Below the pieces are notes generated by a model that was given only the letters and a program-made list of their open reading frames with translations, was not told the DNA's origin and did not search any database. Both the position numbers and the translations under genes were made by a program. From assembly GCA_038144955.1 (NCBI GenBank), contig JAYQOT010000004.1, positions 1 to 64,000 of the forward strand: 64,000 nt of DNA, read 5' to 3'. This DNA is from Ga0077527 sp038144955 (GTDB lineage: Bacteria; Pseudomonadota; Gammaproteobacteria; Burkholderiales; SG8-41). Below are positions 27,003 through 35,143 of the stretch, piece by piece; the stretch's first letter is position 1; each line of letters starts with the position of its first letter.

Positions 27003-27458
27003 TCAGGACATGCTTCCGGCCTCTTTTCCCGGCAGTTGGGAGAACCAGGTGCGCAGAATTTCCGCTGCGGCGGCGGCATCCAGCAGTTCGGTGCGCCGTT
27101 TTTTCCGTGTCCCCGCTTCCAGCAGGGCAGCTGTAGCGGCGATTGAAGTCAGGTGCTCGTCGACAAAGTCGACGGGAAGGCCAAACCGGCCGTGGAGCCG
27201 CTGACCGAAGCGCCGGGCAAGCCGGGCAGTTTCATGGGGGCCGCCATCAGCATGCCCCGGCATCCCTACAACCAGGCAGGCGGGACGCCACTCTCCGATC
27301 AGGGCAGCGATTGCGCCAAACCGGCTGTCGTTGTCGGCGCTGCGGATTACCGACAGGGCATGCGCAATACCGAGCTCGATTTCCCCGACGGCGACGCCGA
27401 CGCGCTTTTCGCCGTAGTCAAAAGCGAGAACTGTTCCGCGAGCGGGCCGCGATGTCAC
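27003..27458 (-). CDS. ruvX: YqgF/RuvX family putative pre-16S rRNA nuclease / Holliday junction resolvase
   Basis: A 151-residue RNase H-fold protein. Motifs include AFDYGEKRVGVAVGE (catalytic Asp), LVVGMPGHADG, VDEHLTSIAA (catalytic Glu) and RTELLDAAAAAEILRTW (Asp). The E. coli homologue trims the 5' end of 16S rRNA, and Holliday junction activity has also been proposed for the family. Its start overlaps the yqgE stop (ATGA) and it ends 31 bp before pyrR, so it lies in the yqgE-ruvX-pyrR-pyrB-pyrC' leftward transcript. Confidence 0.92.
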   Translation of the reverse strand: MTSRPARGTVLAFDYGEKRVGVAVGEIELGIAHALSVIRSADNDSRFGAIAALIGEWRPACLVVGMPGHADGGPHETARLARRFGQRLHGRFGLPVDFVDEHLTSIAATAALLEAGTRKKRRTELLDAAAAAEILRTWFSQLPGKEAGSMS

Positions 27459-28015
27459 GCGTGTCCGGCTACGTCCGACAAGTTGGCGTAGTTGACGCCT
27501 AGGGAGTGCATGGCGGCTGCGAGGCGCTCCTCGGCAGGCATCTCGAAGAGAATTTCGGCTCGTGCAGGGACAGTCAGCCAGGCGTTTTGCGAGATTTCGT
27601 GCTCAAGCTGTCCCGGCGCCCAGCCTGCATAGCCGAGTGTGATCAACAAATGTTTAGGTCCGGCACCGCGGGCTACAGCTTCGAGAATGTCCTTGGATGT
27701 CGTCAAGCCCAGATCAGTCCCGACCGCAAGCGTTGATTGCCAGTTGCCCATGGGGCTGTGCAGCACAAACCCCCGGTCTACCTGAACCGGTCCACCGAAG
27801 TGCACCGGTATTGACTGGAAATTGCCGGGTTCGGGATTGACTTTTATCTGTTCCAGCAGGCTTTGCAGGTTCATGTCAGTAGGGCGGTTGATGACTATGC
27901 CCAGGGCGCCGTTTTCGTTGTGCTCGCAGACCAGCGTCAGCGACTTTGAAAAGTGCGGATCGGCCATGGCTGGCATGGCGATGAGGAAATGATGCGTGAA
28001 ATCCTGACTGTTCAT
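27455..28015 (-). CDS. yqgE: YqgE/AlgH family protein
   Basis: A 186-residue UPF0301 protein, first gene of the leftward pyr cluster. Family markers are FLIAMPAMADPHFSKSLTLV, CEHNENGALGIVINRPTD, PVHFGGPVQVDRGFVLH and the Trp-containing ITLGYAGWAPGQLEHEI. Its biochemical function is not established; the Pseudomonas homologue AlgH was linked to alginate regulation. It is divergent from the photolyase gene with a 74-bp spacer containing a short direct repeat. Confidence 0.93.
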   Translation of the reverse strand: MNSQDFTHHFLIAMPAMADPHFSKSLTLVCEHNENGALGIVINRPTDMNLQSLLEQIKVNPEPGNFQSIPVHFGGPVQVDRGFVLHSPMGNWQSTLAVGTDLGLTTSKDILEAVARGAGPKHLLITLGYAGWAPGQLEHEISQNAWLTVPARAEILFEMPAEERLAAAMHSLGVNYANLSDVAGHA

Positions 28016-28055
28016 GGCGTCCCCCGCCTATTGTAAAGCGCGGTACAGGGCACGA

Positions 28056-28078
28056 CAATTGAACGGCTCAATTGAACG
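28056..28078. repeat. tandem 10-bp direct repeat in yqgE-phr spacer
   Basis: CAATTGAACG occurs at 28056-28065 and again at 28069-28078, a 13-bp period, between two divergent genes. The position would suit an operator or promoter element for either gene, but 10 bp can repeat by chance and no regulator can be named. Confidence 0.5.
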
Positions 28079-28089
28079 TTGCTGATCCA

Positions 28090-29529
28090 ATGCCCGATAA
28101 AAACACCGCTCTGATGTGGTTCCGCCGCGATTTGCGCTGCACGGACAATGCGGCGCTGCATGCTGCGCTTAGCGGAACAGGCCGCGTTTATTGTGTGTTC
28201 GTCTACGATACCGAGATACTCGACACCCTGCCCTCACGCACCGACCGGCGCGTCGAATTCATCTGGCAATCGCTTGTTGAATTGGACAGTGAGCTGGCGA
28301 AGAATGGCGGATGCCTGATAACCCTGCATGGACCGGCACGGCAGATCATTCCCGCGCTGGCATTGCGGTTGAAGGTGGGTGCGGTTTACGCCAATCACGA
28401 TTACGAGCCCGCGGCGGTTGCCCGCGATTCGGCAGTCGAAAAGCAGCTGGCGGCGGCAGGGATTGAATTCCTGACCAGAAAAGACCAGGTCATATTTGAA
28501 AAAAACGAGATTCTTACGCAGGGTGGAACGCCTTTTTCGGTTTTTACTCCCTATAAAAACGCCTGGCTGAAGAAGGTTGATGAATTTTTTCTCAAGGCAT
28601 ACCCCGTGGAACGTCATGCTGCAGGCTTGGCCCGGGCACTGGCTGAGCCGGTGGCGTTGGAGCTGGCAGATATCGGGTTTGAGCCCGCCGGGTTAAAGGC
28701 ACTTGGCATAGCCGGAGGCAGTGTGTCTGCAAGGGGGTTATTCGCCGATTTCCTGAAGCGGATCGACCGTTATGGCGCCACTCGCGATTTTCCGGCCCAA
28801 AAAGGTCCGTCCTATCTTTCGGTTCATCTGCGATTCGGCACCATTTCCATCAGGGAACTGGCGCGTGAAGCCTGGATTCGCTCGCGTGGCCGGGGCGGTG
28901 AGGGTGCTGCGACCTGGCTATCGGAGCTGATCTGGCGGGATTTTTATTTCATGATCCTGCATCACCATCCGCACGTGGTATCGGGTGCTTTCAGGCCGGC
29001 TTACGACGCAATACCCTGGCCCAACGATCCGGCGTTGTTCACGGCATGGTGCGAAGGACGGACCGGCTATCCAATTGTTGACGCCGCGATGCGCCAACTG
29101 AACCAGACGGGGTACATGCACAATCGCCTGCGCATGATTGCCGCTTCGTTCCTGGTCAAGGACCTTCTGGTCGACTGGCGCTGGGGGGAGAAATATTTTG
29201 CCGACCGCCTGAATGATTTCGACCTCGCAGCCAACAACGGTGGCTGGCAGTGGGCGGCATCCACCGGCTGTGACGCACAACCGTATTTCCGGATTTTCAA
29301 TCCCGTCACCCAGTCGGGAAAATTCGATCCGGACGGGTCCTTCATCCGGCGGTATTTGCCGGAACTCGCGGGCTGCGACGCGCGCCATATCCATGCACCC
29401 TGGACCATGGCCGCTGAACAACAAAAGTCGGCAGGTGTGGTCATCGGCCAGGATTATCCCGCGCCGTGTGTCGAGCACGCGGCGGCCAGGGCGCGCGCAC
29501 TCGAGCTCTTCAAGAAGGTCAGGCAGTAA
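28090..29529 (+). CDS. phrB: deoxyribodipyrimidine photo-lyase
   Basis: Light-driven repair of cyclobutane pyrimidine dimers using FADH-minus and an antenna cofactor. The 479-residue protein begins MPDKNTALMWFRRDLRCTDN (antenna-domain signature) and has the FAD-binding/catalytic C-terminal half with GEGAATWLSELIWRDFYFMIL, VDAAMRQLNQTGYMHNRLRM and the class I signature NNGGWQWAASTGCDAQPYFR. I prefer ATG 28090; an in-frame TTG at 28072 lies within the repeat upstream and adds six residues. It is convergent with trkH (3 bp apart). A cryptochrome is less likely given the intact photolyase motifs. Confidence 0.93.
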   Translation: MPDKNTALMWFRRDLRCTDNAALHAALSGTGRVYCVFVYDTEILDTLPSRTDRRVEFIWQSLVELDSELAKNGGCLITLHGPARQIIPALALRLKVGAVYANHDYEPAAVARDSAVEKQLAAAGIEFLTRKDQVIFEKNEILTQGGTPFSVFTPYKNAWLKKVDEFFLKAYPVERHAAGLARALAEPVALELADIGFEPAGLKALGIAGGSVSARGLFADFLKRIDRYGATRDFPAQKGPSYLSVHLRFGTISIRELAREAWIRSRGRGGEGAATWLSELIWRDFYFMILHHHPHVVSGAFRPAYDAIPWPNDPALFTAWCEGRTGYPIVDAAMRQLNQTGYMHNRLRMIAASFLVKDLLVDWRWGEKYFADRLNDFDLAANNGGWQWAASTGCDAQPYFRIFNPVTQSGKFDPDGSFIRRYLPELAGCDARHIHAPWTMAAEQQKSAGVVIGQDYPAPCVEHAAARARALELFKKVRQ

Positions 29530-29532
29530 TGC

Positions 29533-30990
29533 TTATTTGCGCCAGAAGGCCGGGGTAAACACAACCAGTAAAGCGAACAGCTCCAGGCGCCCGAGCAGCA
29601 TGGCGAATGCGCAGACCCAGGTCTGGAAATCGGACAGCACGGCAAAATTGGTTGCGGGCCCCACCTGGTGCAGACCGGGGCCGATATTGTTCAGCGAAGC
29701 GACTACCGCAGAGAAGGCAGTCATTGCATCCAGACCGGTCCAGCCCAGTATCAGGGTCATGGTTACGAGCATGACGACCCAGATGAAGAAAAATCCGAGA
29801 ACGGCAAAAACAATCGGATCGGCCACCACCTGTCCCGCCACCTTGACCGGATTGACCGCATGGGGATGGGCGAGGCTCTTGATTTCCCGGTAAACCTGAC
29901 GGTAGAGAATGACTGCCCGCATCATCTTGATGCCGCCGCCGGTCGAGCCTGAGCAGCTCAGGAAAGTGCCCAGGAACAAAATCCACAGCGGCGCAAAGAC
30001 CGGCCAGAGGTTGTAGTCCGCGGTGGCATAGCCGGTTGTTGTGCCGACGGAAATGATATTGAAGGCAGCATGGCGCACGGCGTCTGGAAAATCCGGATAT
30101 ATGCCCGAAGCATAGAGCAGGATGGCAATGCCGGTAATGCTGACGATTATTACCAGCATGTAATAACGGGCTTCAGTATCGCGTGCGTAGGGCAGGAGGC
30201 TCTTGGAGCGCCAGGCCAGAAAATGGGTTGCGAAGTTGATGCCGGCTATGGTCATGAAGGCAATGGCGACCAGGTCGATTGCGTAGGAGTTGAAATATCC
30301 GAAGCTGGCGTCGTGTGAAGAAAAGCCGCCGAGTGACAATGTGGTAAAGCTGTGGATCATGGCATCCAGTGGAGTCATACCTGCGGCGTGATATGCCAGT
30401 CCGCAGGCCAGCGTCAGCGCTGCGTAAATCAGCCAGAGACCTTTTGCGGTTTGCGTGACCCGCGGGGTGAGTTGTTCGTCCTTCATCGGACCCGGTATCT
30501 CGGATTTGGAAACCTGCCGGCCCCCAACGCCCAGCATGGGCAATATCGCCACCACCAGCACGATGACGCCCATTCCGCCCAGCCACTGCAGCAATGCGCG
30601 CCATACATTGATCGAGGGGGGCAATGTATCGAGTCCGGTCAGAACGGTAGCTCCAGTAGCTGTCAGACCCGATACGGCCTCGAAAAAAGCGTCTGTGAAA
30701 GAAATCTGCGGTAGTGTCAGCATCAACGGCACTGCTGCAAACAAGGCACCTCCGGTCCATACCGCGACTACCAGCAATATGCCTTCGCGCAGGCTCAGTT
30801 CCCTTTTGTAGTTACGGGTGAGCAGCCATAGCACCCCCCCGGTGAAAAAATTGACGACCATTGACCAGAACAGCGCGTTTGCAGCGCCATCGGAGAGGGC
30901 AAGGGATACGCCGATTGGCAGCAGATGCGTCAGGCTCATCGCCATCGCAATGACTCCGACTACCGGGGCAATGGTCAGAAACAGACTCAT
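29533..30990 (-). CDS. trkH: Trk potassium uptake channel subunit TrkH
   Basis: Inner-membrane K+-translocating subunit gated by TrkA. The 485-residue protein has about ten membrane helices and the four selectivity-filter loops of this superfamily: TATGATV (about residue 110), SLGGFSS (about 220), VGTTTGY (about 315) and NNIGPG (about 435). The gating-loop sequence CSGSTGGGIKMMRAVILYR is present. trkA lies 54 bp upstream on the same strand, so the two K+ genes form an operon. Length equals the E. coli protein. Confidence 0.95.
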   Translation of the reverse strand: MSLFLTIAPVVGVIAMAMSLTHLLPIGVSLALSDGAANALFWSMVVNFFTGGVLWLLTRNYKRELSLREGILLVVAVWTGGALFAAVPLMLTLPQISFTDAFFEAVSGLTATGATVLTGLDTLPPSINVWRALLQWLGGMGVIVLVVAILPMLGVGGRQVSKSEIPGPMKDEQLTPRVTQTAKGLWLIYAALTLACGLAYHAAGMTPLDAMIHSFTTLSLGGFSSHDASFGYFNSYAIDLVAIAFMTIAGINFATHFLAWRSKSLLPYARDTEARYYMLVIIVSITGIAILLYASGIYPDFPDAVRHAAFNIISVGTTTGYATADYNLWPVFAPLWILFLGTFLSCSGSTGGGIKMMRAVILYRQVYREIKSLAHPHAVNPVKVAGQVVADPIVFAVLGFFFIWVVMLVTMTLILGWTGLDAMTAFSAVVASLNNIGPGLHQVGPATNFAVLSDFQTWVCAFAMLLGRLELFALLVVFTPAFWRK

Positions 30991-31044
30991 TCAGGCCGTG
31001 GAAGGATGCGGATTGATGCCTGGGGAATGCGACACGTCAGGCAT

Positions 31045-32457
31045 TTACAGAAAGCCGACACTGACCTGAAACAGTTTTTCGACTTTGGGCACAATGCGCT
31101 TGTTGATCGCAAATACGATCACGTGATCATCGGGTTCAATGACGGTGTCATGATGTGCGATCAACACTTCCCGATCCGCCGGCTTGGAGCTGCTGCCGTT
31201 TGCGGGCTTTTTTTTGCGCATGATTGCGCCAATCGTGGCGCCCTTGGGCAGGTCGAGCTCCTCAATGCGGCGCCCGACAACCCTGGAGGATTTGGCGTCG
31301 CCATGTGCCACCAGTTCCAGCGCCTCGGCAGCGCCACGTCGCAGGCTGTGGACCGCAACACAATCACCATGCCGGACATGCGCAAGCAGGGTGCCAATCG
31401 TGGTCTGTGCAGGCGAAATCGCGATATCGATCTGTCCGGATTGCACCAGGTTGACATAGGAACTGCGATTGATCAGCGCCACTACCCGGCGGACCCCCAT
31501 GCGTTTGGCCAGCAGCGAAGACATGATGTTCGTTTCATCATCATTGGTCAGGGCGCAATAAACGTCCATGTCGCTGATGTTTTCGGACTGCAGCAGATCC
31601 TCATCGGTGACATCGCCGACAAGAACCAGGCTCGAACGAAGGTCTGCAGCCAGGCGCTCGGCACCGGGCCGGCTGTATTCGATGATTTTGACTTCGTATC
31701 GGTCTTCAATGGCCTTGGCCAAACGGCGACCGATGTTTCCGCCTCCGCCGATCATGACCCGCTTCACCGGTTTGTCCATGCGCCGCAACTCACGCATGAT
31801 GCCTCGGATATTTTCGGTGGCGGCAATGAAGAACACCTCGTCGCCTGCTTCGATTACGGTCGAAGCGTCCGGGATGATCGGACTTTCCTGACGGAAAATC
31901 GCGGCCACCCGGGTATCGAGGTTGGGCAAATGCTGGCGAATGGTCTGTAACTCGTGCCCAACCAGCGGGCCGCCGTGGAATGCGCGTACCGCAACGAGGC
32001 TGACGCTGCCCTCCGCGAATTCTAGAACCTGCAGCGTTTCCGGAAACTCAATCAGTTTACCGATGTAATCGGTCAGCACCTGCTCGGGGCAGATTACCGT
32101 GTCGACCGAGAAATTTTCGGGAGAAAACATTTCCGGATGCGACAGGTAATCGGCAGCGCGGATGCGCGCGATTTTCGTCGGGATATTGAACATTGTTGCG
32201 GCAAGCTTGCAGGCGACCAGGTTGGTTTCGTCGCTTTGCGTAACTGCAAGAATCATGTCGGCATCGCGGGCGCCGGCTCGCTCCAGGGTTTCAGGATGAC
32301 CGGCATTCCCTGTAATCGTGCGCAGGTCAAGGCGGTCCTGAAGCTTGCGCAGACGACCGGCATCGGTGTCGACGACAGTGATGTCATTGGCTTCGGAGAC
32401 CAGGTTTTCGGCGACGGAACTGCCGACCTGTCCTGCGCCGAGGATGACGATACGCAA
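31045..32457 (-). CDS. trkA: Trk potassium uptake regulatory subunit TrkA
   Basis: Cytoplasmic NAD(H)/ATP-binding regulator that assembles on TrkH. The 470 residues contain two RCK units: Rossmann motif GAGQVGSSVAENL at residues 7-19 with VVDTDAGRLRKLQDRL, and a second GGGGNIGRRLAKAIE near residue 238, each followed by a TrkA_C domain. A Lys-rich stretch near residue 425 (MRKKKPANGSSSKPADREV) is a possible flexible insert in the second TrkA_C. It precedes trkH; its 170-bp divergent spacer with rsmE may carry both promoters. Confidence 0.95.
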   Translation of the reverse strand: MRIVILGAGQVGSSVAENLVSEANDITVVDTDAGRLRKLQDRLDLRTITGNAGHPETLERAGARDADMILAVTQSDETNLVACKLAATMFNIPTKIARIRAADYLSHPEMFSPENFSVDTVICPEQVLTDYIGKLIEFPETLQVLEFAEGSVSLVAVRAFHGGPLVGHELQTIRQHLPNLDTRVAAIFRQESPIIPDASTVIEAGDEVFFIAATENIRGIMRELRRMDKPVKRVMIGGGGNIGRRLAKAIEDRYEVKIIEYSRPGAERLAADLRSSLVLVGDVTDEDLLQSENISDMDVYCALTNDDETNIMSSLLAKRMGVRRVVALINRSSYVNLVQSGQIDIAISPAQTTIGTLLAHVRHGDCVAVHSLRRGAAEALELVAHGDAKSSRVVGRRIEELDLPKGATIGAIMRKKKPANGSSSKPADREVLIAHHDTVIEPDDHVIVFAINKRIVPKVEKLFQVSVGFL

Positions 32458-32627
32458 ATGTATTCCCCTGTCAGGCGGTCACAAGGACACCGCATTCATT
32501 CGTGAAAAAAGAAACTGCGCAATTGTATACGCTGATTTCAGGGGATTCCCGGTGCGCTGCCCGATACCCGGGACTGGTAAATTTTTCATGTGGCATAATC
32601 AACAGTCGTTAAAAGCATCCTAACCCA

Positions 32628-33356
32628 TTGACTCGAATATATTTTCCGGATGCCATTCCGGAGCACGGCATATGTGAAATTCCTGCAGCGCAGGCCCATC
32701 ACATCGTGCATGTATTGCGCCTTGGCAAAGGTGACCCGATAACGCTTTTCGATGGCATGAACACGGAATACAGGGCGGTCATCAGCGAGTGCGCGAGGGG
32801 GAACGTGCGGGTCAAGGTGCAGGAGCGAAATCCAGGAAACCGCGAATCCCCCTTGCAGGTCACGCTGGTGCAGGCGGTTTCCAGCGGCGAGCGCATGGAT
32901 TTTACGGTGCAGAAAGCGGTGGAACTGGGGATAGCCGCAGTGCAGCCGGTCCTCTCCGAACGCTGCGTGGTGCGCCTGTCTGGAGAGCGGGCAGCGAAAA
33001 GGGTTGCCCACTGGCAGGCGGTTGCGGTGGCGGCCTGCGAGCAATGCGGTCGCAGCCAGGTGCCTTCGGTCCACGGGCTGTTGTCCTACGCCACATGGCT
33101 GGGCCAGGCTTCCAGCGATACCGGGACGCGAATTCTGCTCGCCCCGGATGGGGAAACCGGATTGAAGGATATGCATCGTCCGGCAGGAGGCATCCTGTTG
33201 CTCGCCGGGCCGGAAGGCGGTTTGACTGCAGCGGAGCTGGATAGCGCGCGACGCGCGGGATTCATCGCGCTTAGACTGGGGCCACGCACCCTGCGCACCG
33301 AAACCGCGGCTTTGGCGGCACTGGCCGCCATGCAGGTCTTGTGGGGGGATTTCTAG
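32628..33356 (+). CDS. rsmE: 16S rRNA m3U1498 methyltransferase
   Basis: SPOUT-fold enzyme methylating N3 of U1498 in 16S rRNA. The 242-residue protein has the N-terminal PUA-like part (MTRIYFPDAIPEHGICEIPA, HHIVHVLRLGKGDPITLFDG), the segment QAVSSGERMDFTVQKAVELG, CEQCGRSQVP, and the SAM-binding knot LLAGPEGGLTAAELDSARRAG ending LGPRTLRTETAALAAL. The start is TTG 32628; no ATG or GTG gives the family N-terminus. argA follows 74 bp downstream on the same strand. Confidence 0.94.
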   Translation: MTRIYFPDAIPEHGICEIPAAQAHHIVHVLRLGKGDPITLFDGMNTEYRAVISECARGNVRVKVQERNPGNRESPLQVTLVQAVSSGERMDFTVQKAVELGIAAVQPVLSERCVVRLSGERAAKRVAHWQAVAVAACEQCGRSQVPSVHGLLSYATWLGQASSDTGTRILLAPDGETGLKDMHRPAGGILLLAGPEGGLTAAELDSARRAGFIALRLGPRTLRTETAALAALAAMQVLWGDF

Positions 33357-33417
33357 GCGCTCGCTTTTACAGTCGAGGGTTCTCGCATACCATCGGATAA
33401 ACCGGACATAGACGATC

Positions 33418-33423
33418 AGGGAG
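33418..33423 (+). promoter_or_regulatory. ribosome-binding site that defines the argA AUU start
   Basis: AGGGAG lies 7 nt before the ATT at 33431. The reading frame has a stop at 33398-33400 and no ATG, GTG or TTG until 33590, so this box points to ATT (or less well the ATC at 33428, 4 nt away) as initiator. The same box and spacing precede the internal ATG at 59241. Confidence 0.6.
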
Positions 33424-33430
33424 AACAATC

Positions 33431-34804
33431 ATTTCCAGCGGAAACGATAATTCCGGCGCCAGCCAGGACTCGCCCAAGGCACGGCAACGCCTGTCTGCAC
33501 AGGATCGCTTCATCGACTGGTTCCAGTCGGTTGCGCCCTATATCCATGCTTTCCGGGGCAAGGTATTTGTCATCGCCTTCGGCGGGGAGGTGGTTGCCGA
33601 CGGTCGTTTTTTTCATCTCACGCACGACCTTAATCTGCTGGCTGCCCTGGGTGTAAGGCTCGTGCTGGTTCACGGGTCGCGTCCGCAGATCGAGTCCAAA
33701 CTGAAGGCACAGAAAATCCGCAGCCGTTTTGCCGAGCGGCTGCGGGTTACCGACGGTGCGGCACTGGAGGCCGCTATGGAGGTGGCAGGAAAGCTCCGAG
33801 TGCAGATCGAAGCATCGCTGTCGATGGGTTTACCCAACTCTCCAATGGCGGGAGCGCATATCCGGGTCGCCAGCGGCAACTTTGTTACTGCGCGGCCGAT
33901 CGGCGTGGTTGACGGCGTTGACCTAATGCATACCGGCGAGGTGCGGAAAATCGACTCCGCCGCGATCGAGCGCAGATTGAAAGACGAAGAGCTGGTGGTG
34001 CTGTCCCCGCTGGGGTATTCGCCGACCGGTGAGGTATTTAACCTGGCCCTTGGGGATGTAGCGTCCGCAACCGCGGTGGCCCTCAAGGCCGACAAGCTGA
34101 TTTTCATGATGGATACTCCGGGCGTGACCGGGAAGCGTGGTGAATTGCTGAGGGAACTGACGGTACGCGAGGGGCGTAACCTGCTCAGCCGCGGCCGGGT
34201 CGCGGTTGAGGAAATCCGGAATTATCTGCCGGCGGCAGTGCGGGCCTGCGAGCAAGGGGTGGGACGCGCCCACCTGATTTCGGGACACCTGGACGACAGC
34301 CTGTTGCTGGAGTTGTTTACCCACAAGGGCGTGGGCACGCTGGTCACTCCTGATCCGCTGGAAACCCTGCGGCACGCCAAAATCGAGGACATCGGCGGCC
34401 TGCTGCAGTTGATAGAACCCCTTGAAGACGAGGGCATACTGGTCAAGCGCAACCGGGACCTGCTCGAAATGGAGATCGACCGCTTCTGGGTACTCGAGCA
34501 CGACCGGATGATCATCGGTTGCGCTGCACTGTACCCATTCTCCGATGAGCGGTCCGGTGAGCTGGCCGGGCTCGCGGTTCACCCTGAGTTTCGGGGCAGG
34601 GGTGCCGGCGAGCGGCTGCTGGCAGCAGTGGAAAAGCGTGCACGGGGTTTGCGCCTGAAGCAGCTGTTTGTTTTGACCACCCGTGCCGAGCACTGGTTTG
34701 TGGAGAGGGGGTTTGTTGAAACCGATGTGACCGCCTTGCCGCAAAAAAAGAAAGAGCTGTATAACTATCAGCGGCGGTCCGTGGTACTCACCAAGCGGCT
34801 GTAA
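33431..34804 (+). CDS. argA: amino-acid N-acetyltransferase (N-acetylglutamate synthase), probable AUU start
   Basis: First step of arginine synthesis, acetylating glutamate with acetyl-CoA. With the ATT start the protein is 457 residues, close to the ~440 of E. coli ArgA. An N-terminal amino-acid-kinase-like domain begins FIDWFQSVAPYIHAFRGKVF and VIAFGGEVV and includes LVLVHGSRPQIE and MDTPGVTG; a C-terminal GNAT domain has GLAVHPEFRGRGAGERLLAAV. The first 52 residues precede the first GTG, yet PYIHAFRGKVFVIAFGGE is strictly family-like, so a standard start at 33590 would truncate the fold. A sequencing error at the initiator is the alternative. Confidence 0.9.
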   Translation: MSSGNDNSGASQDSPKARQRLSAQDRFIDWFQSVAPYIHAFRGKVFVIAFGGEVVADGRFFHLTHDLNLLAALGVRLVLVHGSRPQIESKLKAQKIRSRFAERLRVTDGAALEAAMEVAGKLRVQIEASLSMGLPNSPMAGAHIRVASGNFVTARPIGVVDGVDLMHTGEVRKIDSAAIERRLKDEELVVLSPLGYSPTGEVFNLALGDVASATAVALKADKLIFMMDTPGVTGKRGELLRELTVREGRNLLSRGRVAVEEIRNYLPAAVRACEQGVGRAHLISGHLDDSLLLELFTHKGVGTLVTPDPLETLRHAKIEDIGGLLQLIEPLEDEGILVKRNRDLLEMEIDRFWVLEHDRMIIGCAALYPFSDERSGELAGLAVHPEFRGRGAGERLLAAVEKRARGLRLKQLFVLTTRAEHWFVERGFVETDVTALPQKKKELYNYQRRSVVLTKRL

Positions 34805-34843
34805 CAATTTTTTAACATTGACGGATTATTGTGGAGAAACTTC

Positions 34844-35119
34844 ATGCCGCGCACCATATTTTGCGTAAGACTCAAGCGCGAAGCCGAAGGGCTTGATTTT
34901 CCGACTTATCCTGGCGAGCTCGGAAAGCGGATTTTTGAAAGCGTGTCCAAGGAGGCCTGGAAACAGTGGCTGGAACAGCAGAAAATGCTGGTCAACGAGA
35001 ACCGCCTGAATCTTGCAGACAAAAAAGCCCGTGATTATCTCGCCCAGCAGATGGAACGCCATTTCTTTGGGACCGGTGCTGACAAGGCGGCGGGTTACGT
35101 TCCACCTTCACAGGCGTGA
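34844..35119 (+). CDS. yggX: YggX family Fe(2+)-trafficking / oxidative damage protection protein
   Basis: A 91-residue protein of a family that protects iron-sulfur clusters from oxidation, though its exact mechanism is unsettled. Typical sequence: FCVRLKREAEGLDFPTYPGE (with the conserved Cys), KRIFESVSKEAWKQWLEQQK, MLVNENRLNLADKKARDYL. The ATG at 34844 follows a GTGGAG box; five upstream in-frame residues are not family-like. It lies between argA and ppk1, all rightward. Confidence 0.94.
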   Translation: MPRTIFCVRLKREAEGLDFPTYPGELGKRIFESVSKEAWKQWLEQQKMLVNENRLNLADKKARDYLAQQMERHFFGTGADKAAGYVPPSQA

Positions 35120-35143
35120 GATTCGCCTTCGGCGTCGTGATTT

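Noticed and set aside
33590..34804. argA starting at GTG 33590
   Set aside because: This would drop about 53 conserved N-terminal residues of the kinase-like domain; AGGGAG-ATT at 33418-33431 fits better.
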